A stretch of DNA of 64,000 bases from Homalodisca vitripennis (lineage: Eukaryota; Arthropoda; Insecta; Hemiptera; Cicadellidae), in the NCBI RefSeq assembly GCF_021130785.1, contig NW_025776857.1, positions 1-64,000 on the forward strand, in the 5' to 3' direction. Below, piece after piece: positions 24,466 through 38,830 of this stretch (the stretch's first letter is position 1; each line of letters starts with the position of its first letter). The position numbers and the translations under genes are program-made. Below the pieces are notes generated by a model. The model was not told the DNA's origin. It saw nothing but the letters and a program-made list of their open reading frames with translations, and did not search any database.

Positions 24466-26826
24466 CGTATATTTCATAGCCAACATAGCCAATTCCTAAT
24501 TTATAGTGTATAGTGAGACATCTCTCTTCCTTGGAAAACATCTTCTCTACAGTTAAACCTGGGTTCATGTAATAGTAAAATAAAAAAATTTTAAGCTCTC
24601 CTAATTCTTATTTTTATAAATAGCAGTCAATGCTAATTCCATTTTCTGTCGATGCATAATTTTACGTTGGTAATATTTGTTCTACCTAATAGTGAAATTT
24701 TAAATTGTTTTATGGTGTTATTTCCATAAATCCCTAGCGATTTAATTAAAATTTTCAAAAGATTTACAATTAATTTAATAAATTAAAAGTACTATATCAC
24801 AACGTACTTATCTGTAAAATTTTGTGATTGTAAAAACTATCCACAATAAATCCGTTTATGAATGAATGAATTGAATAAGTGAAAATGTTAAGTTTAACTT
24901 GTGTCTGGAATTCATCCACTATCGGAAAGGTGGACTATAACTAAACGTAACATTCACATATATTCAACCCTTTCTACCATAGCTATATTATGTTGGTACC
25001 ATTGGGAATATTAGAATTTGTTTTAGATTTCTTTAAATGAAAAACAAAAATAAAATGTTCAATCTGTTATTACTTGAATTTGTTTTTGTGTTAATTTATT
25101 ATCATCCAGGGCAAAAACGACTATCTTATTTAACCCTTTCAGAGTTATGGGCTGATCTCTTATACCAGTAAAGGATGTGTTACAAAAACTTCCACCAACA
25201 ACGTGTACTTAATTAATGATCTATTTTATTAACAATTTGAATGTTATAACGAGAACCAGAAACTAATTTCCTTTGACGTCTGAAAATGGTTACTGTAATA
25301 TAGAGGACAGTCAGACACTAAGCTATTCGTGAAAGCCTAGGGGTACATAGGGGTTTGATCAAAGGGCGGCAATTTACTCTGCACACGTCACGTTCTGTAA
25401 AGACGTCAAAGCTTAAGGGAAAGTTTCAAACAAAAAATTTAGTGAAAACTTTATCCTTATTTTATCTCGTGTCCATTTTGAGGTTGAGGGGTAGTAAGAG
25501 AGGGCTTTACAGCCCTAACTTCACCTCTTTCGTAAAGGGATTTTTAACATAATTTTAAAAGTTTAAAGTAAAAATTACATTAAATTACATTAGTGTGTTT
25601 TGTAATGAACAATTTTTACTATTGACGTTCTTATTTGCCACTTTAATAGTTTATTGAAATACACATTTTGTGAAAATAGTTCTATTATTTCTAATATTTC
25701 CTTCTCTTTTCTTTGCCTTATAAAATCGTATTTGTTAAATAATACACAACAAAACACTATTGGAAACAGTACATTTGCTGAAATACTTATGGTACCACTA
25801 ATAAGTGTACGTCACAAAGACATGATACTACAACACTATTAGGAAGTATGAAACTTGTAATCAGATTCAATGTAACTTATATGTTTAAAATAAAATAGCA
25901 AGGATAATTCATAAAACAAGTTTATACATCGTTATGAAAAATAATATTTATCTAGGCAATTGATAATTGGGCTTTCATGAGCTAGAATTTATGGAAAACT
26001 CACTTAAATATACCGTGAAACACTAACTCTGCTAATAACACTAAGGGTTCTTAACCCAGAGTAGGAAAATTGTACTAAAAAATTGTACTGTTATAAGCAC
26101 TAAAAATATAAATTAAGAAGGTAGTAAAGTAAATTTAAATCTAAATATATAAATAAACAGACGAATCCCTTAAGTATGTCTCATTGCCTAAAAAGTCAAT
26201 CATTTTCATAAATAGCAAACTTCGATAGGTGTTAATATAGAGTCTCGACTACAAGAAGAACTATATTGTGTTATAAAACCTCTGGTATCCTCTACAGATA
26301 TTGTTTGACAAACATTTATCTTCTTTCTTTAAAAGCCTACCAGAACCAGAATTACCATAATCGGTAGTATACTACAATTTATTCTCCGAATTTAGGACCC
26401 AAAAACTTAAATTCAAATTCCAATTAATCAAAAGTGGATTAGGAGACTGCAATATCTTTCACTGACCACTCTTACATTCAGGGCTGTTTATCAAAATATT
26501 TCAAAAGGACATCCATATATGTTACTCAATGGGAAATTGGGCCAAAGCCAAGAGTAAGCGCTAGTCGCTTATGACAGAGTAAAACTCGTATTGTTACATT
26601 TAACTGTAAAGATTCTAAATAAGAATAACTATCAAACTGTTACCCAACATCCAAGATTACAAGTAGAATATTATAGTTGTGATAATTTGTCAGTTAATTG
26701 CTGTTTCAGAGAATAAAAACTCTTTTCTTCCGAAATAATTAGTGTTTCCTCCCACACACGAGATTTAACTATTTATAATTAATTATACATATTTGCACTA
26801 TCTAAAATTTTCTCGTTTTTTACATT
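24462..26826. other. AT-rich non-coding stretch
   Basis: No gene or RNA recognised. The open stretches at 25355-25552 and 25654-25842 have no domain signature. Confidence 0.45.
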
Positions 26827-26830
26827 GTTG

Positions 26831-26854
26831 ATATATATATATATATATATATAT
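26831..26854. repeat. (TA)12 microsatellite
   Basis: Twelve AT/TA units, just upstream of the hammerhead-like motif at 26914-26936. Confidence 0.9.
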
Positions 26855-26913
26855 TATTTTTGTATATTACTGTACAATTAAAACAAAGTGTTTTTTAAAA
26901 CATTGGCACTATA

Positions 26914-26936
26914 TTTCGGTGAAAAACCGTCTTCAG
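26914..26936 (-). other. hammerhead-like motif (CTGAAGA ... GAAA)
   Basis: The minus strand reads CTGAAGA, a CGGT/ACCG hairpin, then AAAT. With a slightly shorter stem this is CTGAAGA-stem-GAAA, the hammerhead core order. The GGCACTATA...CTTCAGGTGC context resembles sequences that flank Penelope-like elements. A Penelope-like protein fragment lies about 4.8 kb downstream but is not contiguous. Confidence 0.3.
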
Positions 26937-27303
26937 GTGCAAAAATTGCGAAAAATATAAAAATATAAAATAAAACAGTACAAACGAAAGTAAATAATCA
27001 GTGAATAAATAATAATAATAAATACAGATGACATGAACTAAACAATTGTTAAACATGTTGATTTCAATTTTAGACGTTTTTGGATAAGTTGTCTGATGTT
27101 GAGTCCATGTGGAATTTTGGTCTTTAAAACCAATTGGTGTGCTTGTTCTAATGTTATTAGGTAAATTGGGTTTGAATTTGTATGTACTTGCCGGATAGGT
27201 TTGACTGAATATGTATTTTCAAAAGTTTTATTGTGATTTATGCCATGAGTCACGACAGTTTTCTTTAAATCTTGGTGTGTTATATAAATGATATATATGA
27301 TAT

Positions 27304-27372
27304 TCTAGAAATAGAATATCATATATATATATATATATATATATCTATTTCTAGATTTTATTTTATATTATA

Positions 27373-27432
<60 letters not shown>
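27304..27432. repeat. TA microsatellites inside an inverted repeat
   Basis: CTAGAAATAG at 27305-27314 and CTATTTCTAG at about 27345-27354 are perfect reverse complements flanking one TA tract. A second, longer TA tract runs to about 27432. The arrangement is a cruciform-prone microsatellite. Confidence 0.8.
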
Positions 27433-27438
<6 letters not shown>

Positions 27439-30400
27439 AAATATCTCTGCCTGTTGGTTTGTTGAAGTAATGTACAATATAAATTTTATTTGTCTATGTT
27501 CTACTCTAGTAAAGAAATAATTATCTCAATTACTCCTGTGTATACGGAAAATGGAATCTAATAAAGTTTGATTCAATCCAGCACACGTCGTCCAGCTTCT
27601 ATAGAATAGTTCGTCATTACTGCCTAAAGACTTATAAAACGAGAGCTGTTCAGCAATAAACCAAATTAGTTTGCACAGCGCTGGCTCAATTTCATTTTAA
27701 TATTCCTGCAATAAATATGAAACTGAACCCTTTTCTTTGACAAAATTAAATGTATCCTCGGTTCTAAAAAACTTGCTCAATAAATGAGGAACAAACCTCT
27801 TGCATCTTAAATTTAAAATTTACACATTAAATTTATTTTTAATTTAAATGAAAATATTTATTACTTTTAATTTATGGAAGGAATACTATAGGTTAGAAGC
27901 TATGGTATTCTAAAACAGATTTTAGAAAATTAAAATATAATCTCAAATAAAAAAACTTTAAATTTAAATATTTTACTAAAACTAAATGTTATTGCTATTT
28001 TAATCAAAACATGTAAGGGAATGATCAAATTAAAAGTTATTTTCTAACTACAAACCTGAAACAACCTCAATTATCATATATTTACTATTCATTTGAATTA
28101 ATTTATTTTGTCATTGATTACTTTAATATGCATTTATATAGATGGATGTCTGATTACACATTTATTTATTGATTGTAGTTTTGACTCAACCTAGAGAAAG
28201 TTTTAACTTCATTTACTTATTTAGTTTTAAATAGAGCATACGCCACAATAAATACGGAAGAACACAAAGAGAAATTCCTTCACAAATCTTATGAAAGGTA
28301 TGCGTAGAGAATATATGTTCTGTTAATTTTGTTAATTCTATTGTTAATTCAATAATTTTCTTTGTAACATCCATAGAAACAGACTGTTGGTGATTTTCAT
28401 TACTGCGTATAAAAAAATTGTAAAATCATAGAGTTTATCTTGAGGTTACGAATACAAATAGTAGAATAATGAAATTAATAAGGCAACTGAAATTTGTGTA
28501 ATCAAAATTTTCTCACATTAAAGAATTTACAAACACATGAAACGGATAGTTTGTATATTTTCCTCGAACAAGTCCAACTAAAATTTTTATCCAACCATTC
28601 ATGCCAACATTCCAATAAATAAAAACCTACAGCTGTGGTTTTCACACAACTTAAACAGGTTGAACCAGATCTCCTGTGCCACTTATTGTATCGGTATAAC
28701 TATTTAAGACCCAAAATCTGTTTCAACTGAGCCTTCCTTACTTTGGCCAAACTATTCGATAAAATTATTTTCCCCCCCCCCCAAAATTACGAGTTATTTT
28801 AGGGCGGTATAGGGGTGATTTTGGAATATCTTTGATATAAAGTTAGGGCGTGATTTTACCTCATTTTAAAGGGGTCTTAGTACATATAATTAAAAAAAAT
28901 CTTCATGTAAATGTACAGGATTTTAAAACATATAAAACAGCTTTAACAACTTTTCTTAGTTACTTTGTTGGATAAATTAAGAAACTTCAAATATTACCCT
29001 AAATAGTTGAACTCGCTTGGTTTACAGAAAATACCAGCAAATTTCAGTTATAAAACAATGTTGGTAATAAAAAATTATTAGAAATTAAAAAATTAAACAA
29101 TGCTTATTACCAAAAGCTGTAAATAGAGCCGAATGTTTTATTATACAACTAGTTAAAAGTAGAAAGAAAACAAGTTTTTTGATCTTCACTTTGGTTTTAT
29201 CTCAAGCGGTTTTGGTTCTGTAGGGAAATATAACAATTTCTATTGATCTGTTCCTATTTGTTTTTAAATAAGTTTATCTAATAATTCAACACTCTCTAAA
29301 CATTGTCATTATAAAACTCGTGGAAATTTTGCAGGTCCTCTAACACTTATCATCCTCTCATAAAATTCCACTTTTTCAAATTTAATATCTGACCATGAGA
29401 ATGCAAGGCAAGTTTCCTCATCTTCATGTTATTATGTTTATCGTCACTATCCACATGTTCTTTAAGCTTCTTTGTAATTTGACTGTGAACTTTTATATCC
29501 TGTTATGACCTGCATTGTCCTTCTAGTAAAACAATGAAATAATACAGGTTTTGGCAATGTTGTCAAACTTAACCAAGCGTACTAATTTTAAAAACAGGAA
29601 ATTCCGCACTGAACAAGCAAAGAATAACTAAGTAGCATTATATTTGATGATTGTTACTCAGTTCTGAAACTTACTCACCGTAAATTAATAGTAGTTTTGT
29701 TTCGTTTGTAATTTCATTTGTTTAAAATTTACAATGGCATATACCAGTACGGAAGTTTTTGATATGTTGGTGGTTTTAGGTAGCAACACTTCACTTCACA
29801 AGTATGGTAGTTTTTGTATGCTAAAAGCTGTACTGAAAGACATTAATACTCACGTAAGTTATTTATAATCTTGTTTAAGAAACTGTAAATATGGACTGTA
29901 ATCAAAACAAAGGTAAGATGGCAAAGACCAGTTGTAAGGCTTAAGACCTGTTAGAAGGAAAACATTACCAATTTTTTTAGCTCTACAAAACTAAGAATAG
30001 TGACGTACTCTGGGCTGAGTCGAACTACAGTTTTCAGAATACTTCACGAAAACAAGATGCACCCCTACAAGATATTTTTACACCAATAGCATAGCGAATA
30101 TTACTGTCTACAGTGTATAAAATTTTATTTATGGGCCCACGACAGAATAAATGGAAACTTTGACTTCACTATATGATGTTCCCTGGTGTGATGAGGCGAC
30201 ATTACAAAGTAACGGCGCGGTTAGTTGCGATAACATGCGTTATTGGTCCTTCAAAATCCACATTATCCACGAATACCTCTAGTAGACAATCAAACAATTT
30301 TATGCTGAATATGTAGTGTGGCATAAATGGAAACAGGATAATTGGCCCACACTTCTAGGAAAGAAATTTGGGCATTAAGTTTACAATTTTATCGAGATTA

Positions 30401-31689
30401 CTAAAATCATAATACTTTTAAATTTAATATTTACTGATAATAAATATAGAAAATAAGGTAACGGAGAGGAGGTATGTTATTGTCATATCTGGAACTATAA
30501 AGGCATTCATGCAACAGGCGAACTGTCAGCTTTGTAGCAGATAATGAACCTAGCTACTCCTGCTATATCTGACTAGCATTGTATCACTTTCCGAACTCTA
30601 TGAGTTTTGTCAGTAACTGGAGCGATCAAAGGTTGTATAAGCTTCAATAAACCAAACTGTCTGTTTCACAATTCTGAAGTTACTAGAGTATATTTCGTAT
30701 TTGTGTAACAGCTAGTTATATTGATTTTGTTTTATTTGTATCATAAAGTCAAGCTTTCATTAGTGTCTTAATTGCGAGCACGTTTAGTTATTAAAGATGA
30801 GACAAATTAAACAAATTCTATATATTAAGATCTTGAATATACAATCTGTAAACGATAATTAATTTATGTTATTTATATATAGAACAAAGTAACGTGTAGA
30901 AAAATAACTTGAAAGATTGGTTCGTGACGAGTTGTTGTGATTGGTTCAGTTCCTTTTAAATAAATTTTTGGATAATACAAAGCGCATAGTACAGACCAAA
31001 CAATGTAGTTCCATTGCGTAGCCTCGTCAAGGGCAAGGTCTCTACCTACTCTTAGTGGCGCGGTAATTTTGGTGTAGGCTGTACTTGGTTGAGCGGGGAG
31101 AGCAGTAGGTCATTTTAAAAACTGGAGAACTTTTAATACTCTCCGCGCCCTTCTCCACTCAAATTAATGTACTGATATTAATCGGTGTGTATAATTTAAT
31201 ATCGTGCAAGAAAGTTGAAGTCTTCTTCTTTATCGCGATGAAGGAGTTAATATTTATTTTTTATTGTTGTCATAATTATATAATAGTTTAATATAGAGTG
31301 TAATAAACTGTTTGAAAAAAAATATCATCGAAGTTTCTATACAAATAAAGCAAACAATTCCATTTTAAAATAGTTTTTTTATATTTCTTTAGATATGTAA
31401 AATTTTATTGATGCTGAAAATGTTTCTTTTTTGTATTATACTTTAAATCACGCAGTTTTTACACAAAGAGAATTTTTATTCACAACACCAGAAGGAGGTG
31501 TCCTTCCTCTTGACTTTCCTACTTTCCATTGAACTCCTTATAGAGCAAACTTTGCATATCTTAGGATTCCAGTTTTTCCCCGGTGGAAATGTAATGTTTT
31601 CTAAGAAGTCCTTTCCAGTAGCGAATCTGCTAAGGTGGCATCCATTTACAATCAATCAAGGATTTCCAGTCTTAGTCACAGATAGTTCA
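27433..31689. other. non-coding stretch, no gene recognised
   Basis: AT-rich, with an 11-base C run at 28772-28782 and a more GC-balanced part at 30980-31160 without any coding signature that I recognise. The open stretch at 31498-31761 is probably chance or decayed retroelement sequence upstream of the Penelope-like remnant. Confidence 0.4.
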
Positions 31690-32057
31690 GAACAAATCAG
31701 TGTTATAAATTTAATTATAACCATTTCAAGACACGATTCAAAGAACACCTTGCACATATAAAATATGAAAGAAATAAAAAATCTGCTGTGGCGAATCACT
31801 GTATTGAATCTGGACACACCATCTCTAATAAAAATTTACGATTATTAAAAGAAGTTACTAACACAATACACTTAAATGCTTGGGAAACATTTTACATTGT
31901 CACAAATCAAGAAAAACTTATCAACAATGAAGATGGACCAATTCAAAATTCAGTTTTTACTCTCATCTCAATTTATAAAGAAATTAAAAATGTAATTCTG
32001 ATTAAATATTTTATACTGACTAACCGTACATCCAAATTGTTAACTAAGTATTGGTAA
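31690..32057 (+). mobile_element. Penelope-like retroelement remnant (GIY-YIG nuclease region)
   Basis: The frame reads NHFKTRFKEHLAHIKYERN, then after a shift AVANHCIESGH and the INNEDGPIQNSVF block, in the order typical of the C-terminal end of Penelope-like or related GIY-YIG-bearing retroelement proteins. The family cuts DNA with this nuclease to prime reverse transcription. The GIY-YIG signature itself and the whole RT lie upstream and are not recognisable, so this is a 5'-truncated dead copy. The stop at 32055-32057 fits the normal protein end. Confidence 0.7.
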
Positions 32058-33239
32058 AGGTACGCCTGCTCTTCCCAACCCAGCAAAAATCTCCTATCGA
32101 CTGAAGCGTTAATTAGCGCTAATTGGTTCAATTATCGTGTCGAAATGCGGGTCATCGTAATGAGGCTTATCAGCTTAGTAATATATTTGAGTTTATGTTA
32201 TAAAATTATTTAATAAATACTAATGCGAAATATTGAACATAAATATCAGACATTTCACAATTTGAAACTACGATATGAAGTGTTATATTAGTTTAATGAA
32301 CAAGTCATAAGACTAAGAAAAAATACAGTCAATTAATATATTGTTGCTATACATAATTGTTCCTGAATGAAATATATTAGGAGTCATAATGCCTCTGAAT
32401 TTATTTTATATATGCCATATATAGTTTCAGAAGATTTGTTACATTCTATGGAACATTATTAATGCACAAATATTTGCCATATGACCCTTCCGAATATGCC
32501 TAAGTGAATTCCAATCATTAAAAGTTTATTAGCCTGATTAAAGTCAGGTTTAGTTAGGTAATATTGATGATTTAAGCAATACACGCTCTCCTCACATCAG
32601 ACCTACTGACATCAGTATATTGGTAAAGTTTGCATAAGCCCAAAAACCTCTAGTGAGCGACAGATCCTTCAGCATATAACGTTCAAACAACCGGCAACGA
32701 TACTTATTTCGAATTAATGTTTAAAATTGACACTTATTATACAAATATAGATATATTATCATAAAAGAAAATTAACGTTTACGTATAATTAAAATTTTTA
32801 TAACATTTTGCTCTTTAATTTAATATTTGAAAAACAATAATAATTATTATTAAAAGAATCATTAAAATAGTGCTTTTTTGTAATGTATGTGTATATAAAT
32901 AAATAAATATATATATATATAAAACATATATATATATATATAAATTCGTTTGTATTATTTGGCGGTCTTTTACTGAGTGATGATGAATCACTCAGTTAGT
33001 CATTACAGGCATGTTTCTGAAGATTGTTTAAATACAGAAGTCAAACAGCTCAGGCTTGACGTTTTATACGGTTCATCCTGGTTCTCCGTGTCAACATTAA
33101 CCGTTTAACTTCCTGGTTTATAGCTGCTATCAGGCATAATGAATAATAGCACTACGAGTAGTAATTAGTATTATTGGAATAAATGTGTGAGGCTATAGGT
33201 TGAATTTCACTACTAATACCTTAAACAATTATATATTAT
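32058..33239. other. AT-rich non-coding stretch
   Basis: No gene recognised. It holds short TA tracts at about 32908-32942 and a 10-bp perfect inverted repeat ACTGAGTGAT/ATCACTCAGT (loop GATGA) at 32973-32997. Confidence 0.5.
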
Positions 33240-33896
33240 TGTTCAAGTAGTGTTTGTGCCAAAGTCTCATTTAACAGTACATGAAAAGTTTTATACTAGT
33301 GTGGCACCGCGTTTGTTTAATTTAATAACTCCGAAAATAAACCAATTTACAAAATACAAAACTAAATGAGTTTTTGAAATATCTAAAAATTTGGTTTTTT
33401 GAGCAACGAAATATGGACAACTGGTTAAATGTCACAATTTAAATGGGAGTAGAATTTGTGTAGAATTATAGTGTAGATTTGTTGTTGTACAGTTTACTTT
33501 TTTGAAGGGATAAATTTAGTTGTGTAATTTAAAGCACAGAGTTATTAAACAGAGATTATTTTTTGAGTAAAGTTAATTTTTTCCCTAATACGTGTTGCGT
33601 GTCGCTGCTAGCCGATTTTTTGTTTTAGTTAAGTGATGGAGATCCCAATACTGGTTTTACCTATGGGGTTCCTATTTGTCTTGTCTTAAATACAGTTTTT
33701 TTTAAGTTATATTATATTTTATTGAGACTGTTTTTGCATCTTAATTGAACATATTGTAGTTACTTAATGTAAGAACATTTATTTTGATTTATACTATGTA
33801 GATGTATGTATGTATTTTATTATGCATGAAGATGTATATGCAAAATGTATATTCTGTATTTTTGACAAAAAAAAGAATTATTATTATTATTATGTA
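33240..33896 (+). mobile_element. LINE 3'-end remnant with (ATT)n tail
   Basis: The plus strand at about 33250-33415 reads FVPKSHLTVHEKFYTSVAPR followed by LFNLITPKI, which matches the C-terminal tail of non-LTR RTs, where VAPRLWNxLP is common. A stop follows. A T-rich 3' UTR-like stretch then runs to an (ATT)n tail at about 33874-33892. No upstream RT motif survives. Confidence 0.55.
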
Positions 33897-35631
33897 GAGA
33901 AATTAAGCAAATATTGGTACTAAGCTAACCAACTTATTTCACTACGAACAAAATTATGATTGTAAGCCAAACGTTCTTGAGCAAACACTACTAATTTAAG
34001 CTAATATTCGCCATATAGGGGCGAAATAAGTAACCAAAAGGACTAATATTGTTTACATTCTTCAAGGATAAACTATATGACCTTACTAATGTAATAAATT
34101 TTGAATTTTGAGACGGATTGGAAATTTTCTTGTTTGGGCATGGATGATAGTAGATGTGTGCAGATGTGTGCCAGTGTGTGCATGCAGAAGTGGCTCAATG
34201 GTGACTTGCGAACCACAACCTGTAGGATATTTACTGCACTTATTAGAAGGAAAATAAACATAATAAGTCAAGTAATAAGTCTATAAAACAATATGAGACA
34301 GTGGTAGATTTTTAGACTTTTCACTAAACACTGAATAAAAAGAGGGAATACAAGACCCGTGGACATGTGAAGCCTTACTGGAATCTGTATACGACTTACT
34401 GTGAAGTAGGATTTGATAATTTTTGTAAAAAATATTTTAATACATGTTTCAAATTAAGATGATGCAATTTTTAATTTATAAATAAATAATATAATATTTA
34501 TGAAGCCTAATTAAAATCCCCTAGTGTAATGTTAATCATTAGTTTTATTTAAATTTGGAATAATTTGAAATTTTATTTCATTTACAACATGGAAAACTTA
34601 AATTACAATATTTTTTATGTAAAAACTAAAATTATTTTGTTTCCATATATTATTTTAATATTGCACTTTATAAAGGTAACTTGTAAGCCGTACGCAATTC
34701 GTTGTTTAGAAAAAAATATGGTTGCTCTAGTTGGGTTTTAGCTTCCAACATACATATAAAAATGCTGCCTCACACATTGTAATTGAAGCCTTCTACTCGT
34801 GAAATGCTTGGCTTCAACGTAGCAATCGTGTTACATATTTAAAATACATTCAGCAAGGACCTAAAGAGGATTAGAGAGGGTAAAATAGGAATGAATTAGA
34901 ATCGACTAGTTTTGGGAAAATTTTGCAGCTTTGAGACTTTAATTTCAGCTTACATCCTAATGGAATAACAACGATGTTGGGATTTCTTCTAATGTTCAGT
35001 TCAGACCTGTTACTAATTTAAACAGGCAAATACAAAATGTTCATTATTAAATATACTCTTACTTAGGCAAAATTGTATTAACCACTTTATTAATTTGTAT
35101 AGGTTAAGTTTTATATATCTAATAATAACTTGTAGCTTACATCTGAAAGGACCCTAGTTTTATTTCTATAGTTTTTTACTAAGAAAAGCGAAGGTTTTTT
35201 TTAATAATAAATGAGCCGGACGTATTCGTAGGTTTAAGGCAAAACGAGAAACAAAATATAATGATTAAAGCGGCACTTTTACAGTGTTACATTGCCAACT
35301 AAGACAATGCGAGCTTGAAATATTCTAGTCAGAGTACAGAACCATCAGCAGCAAACGGATACCACAGTTTAGCATAGCACGTACAGATTTGGTAGGGAAA
35401 TGTCGTCACATCTGGCTCTTCTGTTCCATAGTAGCCGATCATTCTGGAATTCTTTTTACATTTTAAGTAGTGGTTAACTTTTCATGCCATTGAATGAGAA
35501 TTTATAGCCAGTACCAACAGTATTTTTTTTACCAAACAATAAATTTAAAAACATCTTAATTACATACAATAATGTTTTAAAATTTTATGGGTATTAAATG
35601 GCCTAGAATATTTATTGTTATAGGGTAACAA

Positions 35632-35689
<58 letters not shown>

Positions 35690-38289
35690 CTCTTTCTCCC
35701 CCTTCTCTCTTTCTTTACTTTATTACGTGTTTTAATCGCACTATTGGGAGCTTTCCTATGATAAATATCATATTAAGCAATAGTATCCAACCTTACGTTC
35801 ACAATGAATCCAGATAAGACGTATGTATAGATGGTTAATGTCCAATTTGAAACAATTTTCTTTCAAGTGTTTTTTTTTATTGAATCTTAAATAGAGTATA
35901 CTACTAAATCATACTTAATTATTACATCAGTTAAGCGTTATTCTTTGATGAGTTGTGTCCCAAAATAAGGAATCTGAACGTATAAAGTTTTTATTATAAT
36001 CCTTTTATCACTTCTAAGTTATCCTACATTAAGTTATATCATTAAGAAAAAGTACTATATCAAATATTTATTTTAGGAAAATACGCTTTAATGTTACGTA
36101 TCATATGTCCTAAATTAACAACTATTTATCAATGTTACTTTATTTATTACTATTACTGTATTAATTTATTATTACAAGGGTTGGTCAACAACCGTTTACA
36201 GAAACTCATTTACTCAACATATGCAGGAAGAAACTACCCCTTGTTATTTGTATATTTCTAATTCGAAATTACTTTTTGTTATCATTTTATCAGTAAATGC
36301 ATGATTTTGGTCTATTTGACATCAAATTGAACATTAAATTGTGCATTAAATCTATTAGGATATCAACCAGAAGTATGTAATTAATAAATTTGTATTCATA
36401 ACGGCCAAAATTCCGTTCCTATATAAAAGTATTAAGGACTGCGTACCAGGTTTCTGATCACGTGGTGTTGTAAGTACGAGTCAACTAAGTGTACCGTCAT
36501 CTGTAGTACGTGAACTGGACGTTATTACTGCCTTCTTTGTAGATGTGGGCATAGAACATTGGACTATACTATACACAAAATTTATTTAAGAACACGTTTC
36601 AGATGTAACGATTTATATTACAATTATTAAATCATGCTATATAATATTAAATAAAATAAATACGGAAGAGAGATTGGATGTAGTAAATGGGTTGATGTCA
36701 AATCTAATTTCCTTACTTTTACTACTGAGGTAACTGCAAAATGCAGATTTGTATAAACCATGCTTAATTTAACTCATTAAAAATAAGGTCAGTTATTTAA
36801 ATAAAAATCAAAAGATATTTCGTTCATTAAAAAAACATCCATTGATTGGAGAAGTATTATGGTGTGGTCGGTGATGTCCTTTCAGTAAGTCTAATCAAGC
36901 AGTTAACACTGACGACGCGACGATCGCAGCATATTACTGACGTCGTCTCTTGGCAAAAAATGTTGGCCATTAGCCCCAACCCTCATTAACATGAGATATA
37001 TTGGATTTCACTATTAACTTGCAGTCCTTTCTAAGGGGAGAGACAAGGTATTGTTCTATTTTCAATAAAATATAATTTTTAATACTAATTAATATTTATA
37101 ATAATTTATAACGATTCGTATGCAGTAATTGTATTTCCAAACTGCGCTATAATGATAGGCTTCTCACTTATCACGTAGTTTAAACTACGAAATGTCTCTA
37201 AGATATTTTTAAGCTCATATTACTATGAAGCTCAAGTCTCAGTTTAAGTGTCATGAAACCAGGCTTGGGAGGATTTCTATAACACAGATTTTAACATTTG
37301 CCTGGTTTGTCCAAGAAGAATAACTGAGACCTGGATAGTTTAAGAACTAATTCAAACACAGAATTTTAAAATACATACCGTTCCCTTTGTAAACTGCAAG
37401 GTATTCAAGAAGGTATAATTCGGATAATTTTTTATAATATGGTTTTGAGTAGAAAAACTATAATAACTGTGTAGGAGTATTTAATAATTAGCTATTATAT
37501 TTTGATGGCAACTCTTATAGAACACAATTAAAAAACTAGATTGATGATGAGACCAATACATTTATAAGATTAACTTATCGTAAAAGTATACTAAATGATT
37601 AAAATACGTTAAAAACGTTGCACACTATTTACATTAAACCTTGTATTGAAACGATATTAACATAACTTTGACATCGTTATATGTTAAAAATTACACTAGG
37701 TTTCGAAGATTGAAAATATTCTTTTCCGCAAGTGTAAAAGACTTAATACATAGACATGCGTTTTAAAAAGAGGAAGGCACAAAATGCAGCTACTCTTCGG
37801 CCTTACTTTGGTCCTAGACTTTTTTATTTATAAAAGATTTATGTTTATTTATAAAAGGCACGGGTTTTTTTCCCATGCAGCCTCGTAGTTCCCTGTGTTA
37901 GGTTTGTTAAACTTTTGTCATATGAACTGTGATACTCTTAATATTTATGGTTTTGTTTAATTGGTTTTAAGGTTGATGGCATAAACATATATGGTTGTAT
38001 AGTACCTACTCTGGTTGTATTTCTTAATAAACAATTGTGGGAACGTTACAGGATTCTATTGTTGGATTTTAGGGATCATAGATTCTCGCCAGGGGTCCTT
38101 CAGACATTCCTAATCCGAAATATGGACAATGGAAATAAAGCCCAAAAAACCAGGATACATAAATGTTTTGCGTTATGCTGATTTTAATTTAAATGTGTTT
38201 GTTAATGGTTATGAGATATTTGTTTATTTCTTTTTATACAATTGTTTCTTCTAATTTTATTAATTATATTACATTAACATTAGATAATT
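33897..38289. other. AT-rich non-coding stretch
   Basis: No gene recognised in 4.4 kb. Both strands at 34073-34286 have overlapping 60-residue open stretches that look like chance. It holds the CT microsatellite listed separately. Confidence 0.45.
35631..35700. repeat. (CT)n microsatellite, interrupted
   Basis: About 30 CT units with CC, ACTA and TTTC interruptions, followed by a pyrimidine-rich stretch to about 35720. Confidence 0.95.
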
Positions 38290-38830
38290 TTGTTAAATCT
38301 TGAAACGCTGATCTCTTGCAAACTCGTAAGCTGGGCATTGTAACATCATGCGATCCCTTTGGCCTTGCGAACAGCTTAGATATAAAGTTGTGAAATATTT
38401 TTTAATGTTATATAGTCCAGAATTTACCCTGGCATATCCAAATCTTAATCTAATAATGTTTACCACTTTCCATCTCTTGAAGTCTGCAGTATTGTACCAT
38501 CGATTATGGGCAGTCGTTGTCTGAGTTTGCTTGTACTGTTGCGCTTTTTGTGAAAGTTGGTATACCTGTTCATGTGTTCCTGCCGATTCTCTCCACTGGT
38601 GGTCATCTGGTGGAATGTAAATATTTTTTACCTTGCTGCCGTTATGTATAGTAAATACCTGCCTAGACTTTAGTGTCATGGTGGGTGTACGAATTGTATT
38701 GGTTGAGGTTTTATGCATTTTTTTAATGTTTCCTAGATATTGCTTGTAATGTACAAAGATAAAGTAACGGAAACTTTTAACACAGTCAAATATACTATAC
38801 TGCTGATAATAAACATGAGCATTTTTCAAA
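38290..38830 (-). pseudogene. retroelement remnant, C-terminal zinc-knuckle-like region
   Basis: A 178-residue minus-strand open stretch contains WKVVNIIRLRFGYARVNSGL and then LSCSQGQRD followed by LQCPAYEFARDQ. The order R-x-R-G/x-x-A......C........CPxYxxxR matches the segment after RT in many LINEs and retroelement polyproteins, where a C...C...H...C knuckle precedes CPxY. Two of the expected zinc ligands are missing, so it is probably decayed. The upstream half of the frame (HEQVYQLSQKAQQY and before) is not recognised. Confidence 0.45.

Noticed and set aside
27038..27253. 71-codon minus-strand open stretch near the hammerhead-like motif as part of a Penelope-like protein
   Set aside because: No GIY-YIG or RT block can be recognised in it; the association is positional only.
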